Source of the DNA: Xanthomonas cissicola | GTDB lineage: Bacteria > Pseudomonadota > Gammaproteobacteria > Xanthomonadales > Xanthomonadaceae | DNA: 64,000 nt | Reading direction: 5' to 3' | Assembly: GCF_008801575.1 (NCBI RefSeq) | Contig: NZ_VZPL01000004.1 | Span: 62,001 to 126,000, forward strand | Part shown: positions 22,941-32,311 of the stretch, one piece after another | Layout of the letters: each line of letters starts with the position of its first letter | Position numbering within the stretch: the first letter of the stretch is position 1 | Notes under the pieces: model-generated | Told to the model about the DNA's origin: nothing | What the model saw: only the letters and a program-made list of their open reading frames with translations | Database searches by the model: none | Made by a program: the position numbers and the translations under genes

Positions 22941-22987
22941 TCTGGAACACTCCGAAGAATCGACCCCGGCCTTCGGGGTCGCAATGG

Positions 22988-23014
22988 ATAACGGCAGTGC
23001 CGGCGAATAGTTGA
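22988..23014 (-). promoter_or_regulatory. Possible sigma-28 promoter of the GGDEF-EAL gene
   Basis: On the minus strand TCAACTAT-N11-GCCGTTAT; the -10 element is identical to that before fliC and flgM, the -35 is weaker. The predicted start near 22981 would place a GC-rich hairpin (22962-22980, stem GACCCCG/CGGGGTC) at the very 5' end of the mRNA. Confidence 0.5.
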
Positions 23015-23099
23015 GCCACCTGTTGCGAGCTGGACCGAACCGGCCCGAGTTACGGCTAAGATGGCCGCATCGCCAGCACTCAAGGTCGTCCGCGGATCC

Positions 23100-25193
23100 A
23101 TGCAACAGCCCGTCGCCGCGCCCGCATTTTCGTCAGCCCCCGTCTCCTGTCTTCGTCTCGCCGAGCGCCTGCAGCAAGGCCTGTGGACCCTGACCGGCCT
23201 GTATCTGCTGGTTGGCGTGATCTGGCTGCTGCTGGGCAACCGGTTGCTCTACCTGGCCGGCGCCGCCATGCCGGAGCGCTGGTCTGATGCGAGCTTTCTG
23301 GTGCTGTCCAGCATCGTCATCCACCTGGTGCTGCGCCGCTTCACGGGCTTGATCGTGGACGAGTACGCCCAGCTGGCGCAGTCCGAGGCGTTGCTGCAAG
23401 CCAAGTTCATGGCACTGCCCAGCCCGGCCTTCATCTACGACCTGGCCACCATGCGCATCCTCGACGCCAATCCGGCGGCGCTGGAATTCTTCGGCTGGGA
23501 ACGCGACGAGTTCCTGCAGCAGACGCTGCAGGCGATCTGGCCCAATGCCGATGGCGAGCGGCTGGAAGAGATCATTGCGCAGATCCGCAGCAAGGGAGAT
23601 GCCACCTGCGTGTTGAACGAAGACCTGATGACGCGCAGCGGCACGCGGCATGTCGAGGTGCGGAGCAACCAGCTGCATCTGGCCAGCGGCCCTGCCCGCC
23701 TGGTCGTCACCGTTGACCGCAGCGAAGAGCGCCAGGCGCAAGATCTGCGCGACGAGGCACTCGAACGGCTGGAGGAGGCGCAGAGCATCGCGCGGCTGGG
23801 CTCCTGGCAACTGGATCGCACGACCGGCCTGGGCCGCTATTCGCCAGCGGTCTACCGCCTGCTGGGGCGCAGCGTACCGATGCATCGTCGCGAGCATCGG
23901 CTGGAAGAATTGCTGACCGCCTCCGACAGCGCGACCCAGGCGCGCATCGAACGCATGATCGAAGACATGTGTACCGGTGGCCAGGTGCAGATCGATGTGC
24001 TGCTGCCGCTGACCGGTGGCGATTCGCAACCGCGCACGGTGCATCTGCGCGCCGAAAGCGTGACCAGCCCCAGCGGCGTGCGCCATGTGCACGGCACCTT
24101 GCAGGATGTGAGCGAACGCGAGCAATCGCGCCGGCTGCTGCGCGAACGCGAGGAGCAGTTTCGCGAACTGGTGCGCGTGCTGCCCGACGGGGTGCTGATT
24201 CTCGCCGACGAGCATGTGATGTACGCCAACGCGGCCGGCTCGGCCCAGTTCGGCTTCCAGGGCGAAACCATCCTGGGCGAACCGCTGCAGACCCTGGTGG
24301 GCGACAACGACCTGCCGGTGGTGCGCGACTACCTGCGCGCAGGCAGCGATCGCAATGAGCCGGTCTCCAGCGCACGCGCGATGCGTCGTCGCGACGGCAG
24401 CACCTTCTACGCAGGTCTGTCGGCCGGCGACATCCGCTATGGCGGACGCAGCTGCAAGTTGCTGGTGGTGCGCGATCTGAGCGAACCCGAGCGCATGCGC
24501 GATGCCCTGGCCGAGAGCAATGTCGAGCTGCAGGCGATGGCCAAACGTCTGTTTTCGTTGCAAGAAGATGAGCGGCGCGCCATCTCGCGCGACCTGCATG
24601 ACGACATCGGGCAAGCGATCACCGCGATGAAGTTGTCCGCGCACGCGGCCCTGGATGAGCCGGACGCGGACGCGCGCCGCGAGGACTTGCTGGAAGTGGT
24701 GTCGCTGGCCGATACCACGGTGACCAAGCTGCGCAATCTGTCGATGCTGTTGCGCCCGCCACAACTCGATGCCCTGGGCCTGGAGGCAGCGCTGCGCTGG
24801 CAGGCGTCGATGCTGTTCCGCGCCTCGCAAGTGCGGCTGGAGCTGGATATTCAGGCGCTCGACGAACGGCCGGGCAACGAGATCGAACAGGCCTGCTTCC
24901 GGATCGCGCAGGAAAGCCTGACCAACGCGTTGCGACACGCCTGCGCCGGCGAAGTGCACCTGCGTCTGCATTCGATCGACGGCGACAGTTTCCGCCTGGA
25001 AGTCAGCGATGACGGCGATGGCTTCGAGCCGGAGGGTCCGCGTGGGCTGGGGCTGATCGTGATGCGTGAGCGTGCGCAAACCGTCGGCGGCACGCTCGCG
25101 ATAGAATCGGCTCCCGGAGCAGGCACGCGCGTGACGTTGCGCCTGCCCTATCACCCGGTCGGCGAGTCCGTCCACGACGATGGTGGACGTTGA
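23100..25193 (+). CDS. PAS-containing sensor histidine kinase, HisKA_3 (NarX/DegS-like)
   Basis: A 697-residue membrane-associated kinase. Two hydrophobic helices near the N-terminus (LWTLTGLYLLVGVIWLLLG and FLVLSSIVIHLVL) are followed by three PAS-like regions (about 100-225, 230-345 and 350-465). The HisKA_3 box is ISRDLHDDIGQAITAMKLS with the phosphorylatable His, and the HATPase domain has QESLTNALRHA, DDGDGF and GLGLIVMRERA. ATG 23100 is used; an in-frame ATG at 23061 is possible. The stop is three bases before the RavR-like gene, so the two are almost certainly co-transcribed. In X. campestris, kinases named RavA and RavS act on RavR; which name fits this gene I cannot decide from sequence. 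Confidence 0.88.
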   Translation: MQQPVAAPAFSSAPVSCLRLAERLQQGLWTLTGLYLLVGVIWLLLGNRLLYLAGAAMPERWSDASFLVLSSIVIHLVLRRFTGLIVDEYAQLAQSEALLQAKFMALPSPAFIYDLATMRILDANPAALEFFGWERDEFLQQTLQAIWPNADGERLEEIIAQIRSKGDATCVLNEDLMTRSGTRHVEVRSNQLHLASGPARLVVTVDRSEERQAQDLRDEALERLEEAQSIARLGSWQLDRTTGLGRYSPAVYRLLGRSVPMHRREHRLEELLTASDSATQARIERMIEDMCTGGQVQIDVLLPLTGGDSQPRTVHLRAESVTSPSGVRHVHGTLQDVSEREQSRRLLREREEQFRELVRVLPDGVLILADEHVMYANAAGSAQFGFQGETILGEPLQTLVGDNDLPVVRDYLRAGSDRNEPVSSARAMRRRDGSTFYAGLSAGDIRYGGRSCKLLVVRDLSEPERMRDALAESNVELQAMAKRLFSLQEDERRAISRDLHDDIGQAITAMKLSAHAALDEPDADARREDLLEVVSLADTTVTKLRNLSMLLRPPQLDALGLEAALRWQASMLFRASQVRLELDIQALDERPGNEIEQACFRIAQESLTNALRHACAGEVHLRLHSIDGDSFRLEVSDDGDGFEPEGPRGLGLIVMRERAQTVGGTLAIESAPGAGTRVTLRLPYHPVGESVHDDGGR

Positions 25194-25196
25194 GTC

Positions 25197-26918
25197 ATGT
25201 GGAGCCCCGTAATCCCGCCCGGACTGGAAATCGTCAAGCCCACCCGGCTTGGCGCGGGCAATCCCGAATTGCTGCACCTGGTGGATGCGGCCGCGTCCGG
25301 CGGCCCGCCGCTGATGATCTTCCACGTCGATATCGATCACTTCGCCTCGATCAACGAGAACATGAGTGGCGAGGTCGGCGACCAGGCGCTGACGCTGGCA
25401 GCGCGCAGGCTGCAGGAATTTCTAGGCGCGCGCGGCAAGCTGTGGCGCCACGGCAGCGATGAAATGGTGGTCGTGGCGGTGCGCCGCGACGACACGCCCT
25501 TGCCGGAAGATTTTGCCGAGGAAATCCGCCAGCAACTGGAACTGCCGCTGTCGGTGCTGCCGTATACCTTGTTCATGACCGGCAAGGTCGGCATCAGCCT
25601 GTGTCCGGAACATTCCACCTCCTTGTCCACGCTGCTGGATTACGCCGAAGAAGCCAGCTACCAGGCCGCGCGCGAAGGCGGCAACACGGTGCGGCTGTAC
25701 ACGCGCAACTCGGCCACCAACGCGCATAGCGAAAGCATCATTGCGCGGCAGATCGTCGATGCGATTCCGCACGGCGAATTGCGCCTGCGCTACCAACCGC
25801 TGGTGAGTGCGCGCGATGGCCGCATCGTGGGCATGGAAGCGCTGCTGCGCTGGCAGTCGCCCACCCTGGGCATGCTGGTGCCGGAACGCTTCATGCGTAC
25901 CGCCGAGCGCCTGGGCGTGATCGTGCAGATCGGCGAATGGGTATTGCAGAACGCGGTGCGCCAGGCGCGACTGTGGCGCGACCAGGGTTTCGACGATTTC
26001 AGCATCGCAGTGAATGTTTCCACGCTGCAGTTGCTGCGCCCGGGCTTCTTCAACGAAGTGATGGCGATGCTGCAGACTGCCGGTGTACCGGCGCAGTTCG
26101 TCACGCTGGAGATCAACGAAAGCGCGTTGACCAACAACGTCAACTTCGTCCACGAGACGATGGCCAACCTGCGCAACGAAGGCATCAGCCTGAGCCTGGA
26201 CAACTTCGGCACCGGCGATTCCAGCCTGAGCGCGCTGGTGCGCTACCCGGTGGACCGGCTCAAGATCGACCGCAGCTTCATCAAGAGCGCACCGGCCGGC
26301 AGCCGCGAGGCGGCGATCGCGCGCGCCATCATCGCCATGGGCCACCAGCTCGGCATGACGGTGATTGCCAATGGCGTGGAATCGCAGGCGCAGCTGGGCT
26401 TTTTGCGCCGTAACGATTGCGACATCTTCCAGGGCTACCTGTTCGGCGAGCCGATGTCGGCCGAGTCGGCGGGCATGGCACTACGGCGGCGCTACCTGCG
26501 CCCGGAATCGTTCGCCGAAAGCCGCCCCGACCGCACGCTCTTGCTGCTGGACGACGAAGAAAACGTGCTGCGCTCGCTGGTGCGCCTGTTCCGCCGCGAC
26601 GGTTACCGGATTCTGGCGGCCGGCAACGTGCGCGACGCCTTCGACCTGCTGGCCACCAACGATGTACAGGTGATCCTGTCCGACCAGCGCATGAGCGACA
26701 TGAGCGGCACCGAATTCCTGGGACGGGTCAAGATGCTCTACCCCGACACGGTGCGCCTGGTGCTCTCCGGCTACACCGACCTGGCCACCGTCACCGAGGC
26801 CATCAACCGCGGCGCGATCTACCGTTTCCTGACCAAACCCTGGAACGACGACGAACTGCGCGAGCATATTCGCCAGGCGTTCCGCACGCATGATGAGTTG
26901 CGTAACGGCCGGGAATAG
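25197..26918 (+). CDS. ravR: RavR-like response regulator, GGDEF-EAL-REC
   Basis: A 573-residue regulator with domains in unusual order: degenerate GGDEF-like (35-165, signature HGSDE at 85-89), EAL (185-430) and C-terminal receiver (445-565). The receiver has Asp496 as phosphoacceptor in ILSDQRM and the conserved Lys in FLTKPW. Architecture and position within the flagellar region match RavR of X. campestris, a virulence and motility regulator. The EAL domain retains Glu214 of the EAL motif, INES and KIDRSF, but DDFGTG is DNFGTG (Asn336) and AEGVE is ANGVE (Asn392), so phosphodiesterase activity should not be taken for granted. The gene follows its likely kinase by three bases. Confidence 0.85.
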   Translation: MWSPVIPPGLEIVKPTRLGAGNPELLHLVDAAASGGPPLMIFHVDIDHFASINENMSGEVGDQALTLAARRLQEFLGARGKLWRHGSDEMVVVAVRRDDTPLPEDFAEEIRQQLELPLSVLPYTLFMTGKVGISLCPEHSTSLSTLLDYAEEASYQAAREGGNTVRLYTRNSATNAHSESIIARQIVDAIPHGELRLRYQPLVSARDGRIVGMEALLRWQSPTLGMLVPERFMRTAERLGVIVQIGEWVLQNAVRQARLWRDQGFDDFSIAVNVSTLQLLRPGFFNEVMAMLQTAGVPAQFVTLEINESALTNNVNFVHETMANLRNEGISLSLDNFGTGDSSLSALVRYPVDRLKIDRSFIKSAPAGSREAAIARAIIAMGHQLGMTVIANGVESQAQLGFLRRNDCDIFQGYLFGEPMSAESAGMALRRRYLRPESFAESRPDRTLLLLDDEENVLRSLVRLFRRDGYRILAAGNVRDAFDLLATNDVQVILSDQRMSDMSGTEFLGRVKMLYPDTVRLVLSGYTDLATVTEAINRGAIYRFLTKPWNDDELREHIRQAFRTHDELRNGRE

Positions 26919-27055
26919 GGAATCGGGATTGGGGAATCGGTAGAGCAGACCTCTGCGTCTTGTTGCTTCTCAGACACGCAGCCAGATCAAGCGAGCGAAA
27001 AGCTGCTTTACTGATTCCCGATTCCCCATTTCCCATTTCCCGATTCCCCATTCCC
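26911..27055. repeat. Dispersed inverted-repeat element family A, copy 1
   Basis: A G-rich arm of GGGAAT/GGGATT units (26911-26940) and a C-rich arm of ATTCCC units (27013-27055) face each other across about 70 bases. The element starts within the ravR stop region and ends 13 bases before the convergent kinase stop, so it could act as a bidirectional terminator. Confidence 0.75.
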
Positions 27056-27067
27056 AGCGCGTCAGCG

Positions 27068-28294
<1,227 letters not shown>

Positions 28295-28460
28295 GGGAGC
28301 AGGCGGCGTAGAGGATGCCTCAATATACGCCGAACCATTGACGCTCCGTATTGTCGTTTTGCATTAGCCGGCGGCGCGTCGCAGAGCGAACGGCACCTGC
28401 CTGCTCGCCTAAGCCTGCCGCACCATCTGCCACCGGGTGTGCCACGAAACAGCGTGCAAC

Positions 28461-28793
28461 TCAGGCCACGGCCAACGAACGCCCGCCGCGCAGTACGCTC
28501 GATTGCCCCTTGGCATCGTAGGACGGCGCACTTTCGGTGCGGCCGAGGTGGCGCAGCGCCCAGTTCACTTCGCGGCGACGGCGTGCCAGCAGCGCACCAT
28601 TGGCGCGATTGGCTTCGGCCAGCTCACGCAGCCGCTCTTCTTCGCCTGCAGGCATCGCCGCTTCCAGCGCTTGCAGCGCCGACAGCTTGTCCTGCGTGTG
28701 TCGCATCAGCCCGTCGATGTCGTTCTCGAGTAATGCCTGGCGTTCGCCGGCCAGCGCATCGCTGAGACGTTGCAGGAACTCGTTCACGTTCAT
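28461..28793 (-). CDS. flgN: Flagellar chaperone FlgN
   Basis: A 110-residue, almost entirely helical protein. The C-terminal block RANGALLARRRREVNWALRHLG is typical of FlgN, and it lies directly downstream of flgM (15 bases). FlgN holds the hook-filament junction proteins FlgK and FlgL for export. The start MNVNEFLQRLSDALAGERQALL fits the short FlgN family. It is expected to be co-transcribed with flgM from the FliA promoter upstream of flgM, with read-through from flgA. Confidence 0.88.
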   Translation of the reverse strand: MNVNEFLQRLSDALAGERQALLENDIDGLMRHTQDKLSALQALEAAMPAGEEERLRELAEANRANGALLARRRREVNWALRHLGRTESAPSYDAKGQSSVLRGGRSLAVA

Positions 28794-28808
28794 CCTTTCA
28801 GTCGGGGA

Positions 28809-29120
28809 TCAACCCGCCAGTTGCTGATTCAGATCCATCATGCGGCTGGCGATGGCGTCCGGGTTGATGGAATAGCTGCCGTTCTGCAATGCATCCTTCA
28901 CCGCCTGGACGCGACCGGTGTCGATCGCCGAGGACTGCGAAAGCTCGCGCTGCAGGTTCTGCAGGTTGGTGGCTTCGCCGGTCAACTTGACGCTGTCGGT
29001 CGGCGGGGTTGCGGCAACCGGGGACGCGCGATCTTCGCCGGCCGAAGCGATCTTGCTGCTGGTGGCCGTGGTGCGAAGGGTGGCAGCGGTCGGTAGATTG
29101 CCTTCGATTTTCTGGGTCAT
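28809..29120 (-). CDS. flgM: Anti-sigma-28 factor FlgM
   Basis: A 103-residue protein with the FlgM layout: a disordered Ser/Thr/Ala-rich N-terminal half and a C-terminal sigma-binding half (TGEATNLQNLQRELSQSS, then VQAVKDALQNGSYSINPDAIASRMM). It holds FliA inactive until the hook is complete and FlgM is exported through the flagellum. ATG 29120 (MTQKIEG) sits behind GAGGAG; an upstream extension to 29159 overlaps the promoter and is rejected. A nearly perfect FliA promoter lies just upstream, so FlgM is made in a feedback loop. Confidence 0.94.
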   Translation of the reverse strand: MTQKIEGNLPTAATLRTTATSSKIASAGEDRASPVAATPPTDSVKLTGEATNLQNLQRELSQSSAIDTGRVQAVKDALQNGSYSINPDAIASRMMDLNQQLAG

Positions 29121-29149
29121 GTCAGGAACTCCTCTACAGGTCGTAGGGG

Positions 29150-29176
29150 ATAACGGCACCCAGAAAAAAAACTTTA
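29150..29176 (-). promoter_or_regulatory. Sigma-28 promoter of flgMN
   Basis: On the minus strand TAAAGTTT-N11-GCCGTTAT (29176-29169 and 29157-29150): a perfect -35, N11 spacing and a -10 with one or two differences from GCCGATAA. It lies in the flgA-flgM gap. Confidence 0.88.
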
Positions 29177-29186
29177 TAGAAATTTT

Positions 29187-29831
29187 TTACCTGGAGACCA
29201 CAACGGTTCCGCTCGCTTCAACGATGCCCTGCACCACCCGGCGCGAGGACGAATTTTCCACCGACACGCGCTCGTTTTCGCCGGCGTCCGACAGGGCGCG
29301 CCCAGTCATGCGCACCTCCAGCCCGCCATTGCGCGAGACCAGCGGCACGGTGTCGCCGCGCCGGACCAGCCGCTGCGTGACCAGATCGTTGGCCGAAAGC
29401 AGCGAGCCGGCCGGAAGGATGCGACGGGCGGTCTTGCCCACGGCAGCGACCGGGTCGGCCAGCACCGCGCCGACGATGCGCGCGGCGTCACGCTTCTCGA
29501 TACTGATATCGGCCAGCGAGATGGTTTCTCCAGCGCCGATGCCGCGCCGCAAGACCAGCACGTCCTGGTTGCGACGCACCTTCAATGGCACGAACAAGCG
29601 CCAGCCGGCAGGCTGCGGGCAGGCCACTTCCACCGTATTGGTGCCGGTGGGCTGCGCCTGCAGCGCGACCGGACACGCCGGCATGCGCAGGCCCGGATCG
29701 AGCGTGGCCTCGGCTTCGGCGTCCGGGCCAACGGTCGCCAGCGCCGCAGCACGGATGGAATCGACGGACTGATAGCTCTGGGCCCAGGCCGGAGCGGCAG
29801 CCAACAAGATGACAAGCAGGAGCAGGCGCAT
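29187..29831 (-). CDS. flgA: Flagellar basal-body P-ring formation protein FlgA
   Basis: A 214-residue periplasmic chaperone for P-ring (FlgI) assembly. It begins with a signal peptide (MRLLLLVILLAAAPAWAQS) and contains a SAF-type domain typical of FlgA in the C-terminal half (VLRRGIGAGETISLADISIEKRD, LLSANDLVTQRLVRRGDTVPLVSRNGGLEV). ATG 29831 is chosen because it starts the signal peptide; the upstream in-frame sequence to 29993 is repeat DNA. A sigma-54 promoter is 34 bases upstream. It is the first gene of flgA-flgM-flgN. Confidence 0.93.
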   Translation of the reverse strand: MRLLLLVILLAAAPAWAQSYQSVDSIRAAALATVGPDAEAEATLDPGLRMPACPVALQAQPTGTNTVEVACPQPAGWRLFVPLKVRRNQDVLVLRRGIGAGETISLADISIEKRDAARIVGAVLADPVAAVGKTARRILPAGSLLSANDLVTQRLVRRGDTVPLVSRNGGLEVRMTGRALSDAGENERVSVENSSSRRVVQGIVEASGTVVVSR

Positions 29832-29864
29832 GGGACCGGATCCGGAGGAAGACGGGACAGGCGT

Positions 29865-29880
29865 TGCAAGCGGCGTGCCT
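29865..29880 (-). promoter_or_regulatory. Sigma-54 promoter of flgA
   Basis: On the minus strand AGGCACGCCGCTTGCA; compared with TGGCACG-N4-TTGCA only the first base differs. GG and GC are ten bases apart. RpoN2 with FleQ is the expected user. Confidence 0.82.
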
Positions 29881-29888
29881 GTTTTTGC

Positions 29889-30120
29889 CGGGATTGGGGA
29901 ATCGGGATTGGGGATTCGTAAAAGCGGCCTTGCGGGTGATTCATTTATCCACTGCCGAAGCCCCTTCACCGACCGGATCTCTTCGACAACCATACCGAGC
30001 TCTCAAGAATGCAGAAGCAGCAGCGGCAGACAAACTCGCTAATGCACGCTTTAAGCGAATCCCTAATCCCAAATCACCTCATCCCGGCGCTTGAGCGAAT
30101 CCCCAATCCCCAATCCCAAC
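29889..30120. repeat. Dispersed inverted-repeat element family A, copy 2
   Basis: A G-rich arm of GGGATT/GGGAAT units ending TTCGTAAAAGC (29889-29925) and C-rich arms of AATCCC units (30051-30068 and 30098-30120). It fills most of the divergent flgA-cheV gap between the flgA sigma-54 promoter and the putative cheV promoter. Confidence 0.75.
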
Positions 30121-30146
30121 AGCGCCCCTGACCAACCATAAAGCCC

Positions 30147-30174
30147 TCAAGTTTCCCGAGGGCGCTGTCGATAT
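30147..30174 (+). promoter_or_regulatory. Possible sigma-28 promoter of cheV
   Basis: TCAAGTTT-N12-GTCGATAT; the TCAAG-type -35 with 12-base spacing resembles Pseudomonas FliA promoters and the fliS site in this window. It ends only seven bases before the cheV ATG, implying a nearly leaderless transcript, which weakens the call. Confidence 0.42.
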
Positions 30175-30181
30175 CTGCCCC

Positions 30182-31126
30182 ATGACCCACGATCTGCTCA
30201 ACCGCATCGACCAGCGCACGCGACTGGCTGGCCACAACCGACTGGCCCTGCTGCTGTTCCGGCTGGGCGGACGCCAGCTTTTTGGCGTCAACGTCTTCAA
30301 GGTGCAGGAAGTGCTGCGCCGGCCGGAACTGTTCCAGGTGCCTGGCCTGCCGACCGAGTTCGCCGGCGTGGCCGACGTGCGCGGGCGCTCGGTGCCGGTG
30401 CTGGATCTGGGCCTGGCCATCGGCCACCCGGAACGCGACTCGCATTCGGAAAACGGTCCCGGCTATCTGGTCGTTGCCGAGTTCAACCGCTCGGTCCAGG
30501 GCTTCTTGGTCAGCGGAGTGGAGCGCATCGTCAATATCGCGGTGGAAGATATCCACCCGCCGCCGGAACTGGGCGCCGAAGCCACTTATTTGACGGCGGT
30601 GACGCGCTTCCAGGGCGAACTGATCCAGGTCATCGACGTGGAGAGCGTGCTGGCCGATATCGCCAAGGTCAGCAAGGATGTGCAACTGGATCCCTCGCTG
30701 CAGCTGGTGGCCTACGACCGCCAGTTCCAGGTGCTGGTGGTGGACGATTCGCGCGTGGCGCGCCAGCAGATCCGCAGCGTGCTCGACCAGTTGGGCGTTT
30801 CGGCGACCCTGCTGTCGGACGGCCGCCAGGCGCTGGACCACCTGCTGCAGGTGGCTGCCTCGGGCGAAAACCCGGCCGACCGCTACGCCATGGTGATCTC
30901 CGACATCGAGATGCCGGCAATGGACGGTTATACGCTGACGACGGAAATCCGGCGCACCCCGGGCCTGCAAGGCCTGTATGTGCTGTTGCACACCTCCTTG
31001 TCGGGCGTGTTCAACAACGCCATGGTCGAGCAGGTGGGCGCCAATGCCTTCGTGGCCAAGTACAGCGCCCACGAACTGGCCGACTATGTGCTGGCCCGCC
31101 TGAAAGTGGTCGCCGAAGCGGCCTGA
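30182..31126 (+). CDS. cheV: Chemotaxis coupling protein CheV (CheW-REC)
   Basis: A 314-residue protein with an N-terminal CheW-like domain (about 18-160, with LFRLGGRQLFGVNVFKVQEVL and VADVRGRSVPVLDLGLA) and a C-terminal receiver (about 183-310). The receiver has the acidic pair VVDDS, the phosphoacceptor Asp241 in VISDIEMPAMDG and the conserved Lys in FVAKYS. CheV couples receptors to CheA and is thought to aid adaptation or act as a phosphate sink. It is divergent from flgA and precedes the flgB operon, as in other gammaproteobacteria. Confidence 0.94.
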   Translation: MTHDLLNRIDQRTRLAGHNRLALLLFRLGGRQLFGVNVFKVQEVLRRPELFQVPGLPTEFAGVADVRGRSVPVLDLGLAIGHPERDSHSENGPGYLVVAEFNRSVQGFLVSGVERIVNIAVEDIHPPPELGAEATYLTAVTRFQGELIQVIDVESVLADIAKVSKDVQLDPSLQLVAYDRQFQVLVVDDSRVARQQIRSVLDQLGVSATLLSDGRQALDHLLQVAASGENPADRYAMVISDIEMPAMDGYTLTTEIRRTPGLQGLYVLLHTSLSGVFNNAMVEQVGANAFVAKYSAHELADYVLARLKVVAEAA

Positions 31127-31461
31127 GCAAGACCAAGCGGCTGCCGGGTCGGAGCCGATGGCAGCCACAAGGTGCTGCCCAGCTGCAGAAGCACTGCAGC
31201 GCAGAAAGGTGAGGCAAGCGCGTCCACGCGATTCCGACGTCACATCTGCTGACGCCAGACTGCGCCTCGGGACTGTCGAACCTTTCGGCCTGTCGAGTTT
31301 GACCGCGCCAATTCCGCGACGGATGGCGTGGCCATCGCGTTTCCGGACAGCAAGCTGCCGTGCGTCGGTAGCGCCGATCATTCTCCGCGCTCCATAGCCC
31401 GTACCACCTCGATTGGCACAAACATTGCTTCCTCCCTGGCAACACTTCGCGGGAGAGCACC
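31127..31461. other. cheV-flgB intergenic region with hairpin and sigma-54 promoter
   Basis: 335 bases without a gene. A stem GGCTGCC/GGCAGCC (31139-31145 with 31160-31166) follows cheV and may end its transcript, although no T-tract is seen. The flgB sigma-54 promoter lies at 31414-31429; the space before it could hold FleQ enhancer sites. Confidence 0.55.
31414..31429 (+). promoter_or_regulatory. Sigma-54 promoter of the flgBCDEF operon
   Basis: TGGCACAAACATTGCT, matching TGGCACG-N4-TTGCW with one difference and correct GG-N10-GC spacing. It lies 32 bases before the flgB start codon. Confidence 0.9.
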
Positions 31462-31863
31462 GTGTCCAGTCCCTTCTCTTCGTTCCTCGGCGTCCATGGC
31501 GACGCGTTGACGCTGCGCGAGCAGCGCATGAAGCTCATTGCCAGCAACCTGAGCAATGTGGACACGCCCGGCTACAAGGCCAAGGACCTGAACTTCGAGG
31601 CGGCGCTGAAGTCGGCGCAGGGCGAGCAGGATGGCGGTCTGCTGCAGACTACCGACGCCAAGCATTACGAAGTAGGCGGCGGCGCCGGGCTCAACCCCTT
31701 CCAGTTCACCCGCGAAGCCGATCAGCCCAGCCTTGACGGCAATACCGTCGATCCCGATGCCGAACGCGCCGCCTACGGCCGCGCCGCGCTGGAATACCGC
31801 GCGTCGCTGAGCTTCCTCGAATCCAAGGTGCGCTCGATGCTCACCGCGATCACGGGCCAATAA
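31462..31863 (+). CDS. flgB: Flagellar basal-body rod protein FlgB
   Basis: Proximal rod subunit of 133 residues. The rod/hook N-terminal signature is present as MKLIASNLSNVDTPGYKAKDLNFEAAL, and the C-terminal helix includes ALEYRASLSFLESKVRSMLTAI. The start is GTG 31462, preceded by GGGAGAG; no ATG gives the full N-terminal helix. It begins the operon flgB-flgC-flgD-flgE-flgF with three bases to flgC. Confidence 0.95.
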   Translation: MSSPFSSFLGVHGDALTLREQRMKLIASNLSNVDTPGYKAKDLNFEAALKSAQGEQDGGLLQTTDAKHYEVGGGAGLNPFQFTREADQPSLDGNTVDPDAERAAYGRAALEYRASLSFLESKVRSMLTAITGQ

Positions 31864-31866
31864 GTC

Positions 31867-32274
31867 ATGAGCAATCTTCCCATCTTCGATGTGGCCGGCT
31901 CGGCCCTGCACGCGCAGTCGGTGCGCCTGAGCACCATCGCGTCCAATCTGGCCAATGCCGATTCGGTCGCAGGCTCGGCCGAGGCCACTTACAAGCCGAT
32001 CGAGCCGATCTTCCAGGCCCAGCAAAGCCGCCAGGACCCCAGCCTGACCTCGGTGAACGTCAAAGAGATCACCACCACCAATGCGCCGCCGATCCGCCGC
32101 TACGAACCCGGCCACCCGCTGGCTGACGCCGAGGGCTATGTGTTCTCGCCCGACGTGGACCCGGTCTCGCAGATGGTCAACATGATTTCCGCCTCACGCA
32201 ATTACCAGGCAGGCGTGGAAATGCTCAATACCGCCAAGGAACTGGCGCTCGCGACACTCACCATGGGTCGCTGA
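31867..32274 (+). CDS. flgC: Flagellar basal-body rod protein FlgC
   Basis: Proximal rod subunit of 135 residues. Typical features are the N-terminal SALHAQSVRLSTIASNLANADS helix and the C-terminal DPVSQMVNMISASRNYQAGVEMLNTAKEL helix, which pair in the rod coiled coil. It is exported by the flagellar type III apparatus without a cleaved signal. It is three bases from flgB. Confidence 0.96.
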   Translation: MSNLPIFDVAGSALHAQSVRLSTIASNLANADSVAGSAEATYKPIEPIFQAQQSRQDPSLTSVNVKEITTTNAPPIRRYEPGHPLADAEGYVFSPDVDPVSQMVNMISASRNYQAGVEMLNTAKELALATLTMGR

Positions 32275-32311
32275 CCCTTCCTAGCTGACCCTCACCAACG
32301 GAACACTCCAC

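Noticed and set aside
26911-27055. CRISPR array, suggested by repeated GGGAATCGG/CGATTCCC units
   Set aside because: Repeats are contiguous, 6-9 bases long, inverted rather than direct, and no cas gene is nearby.
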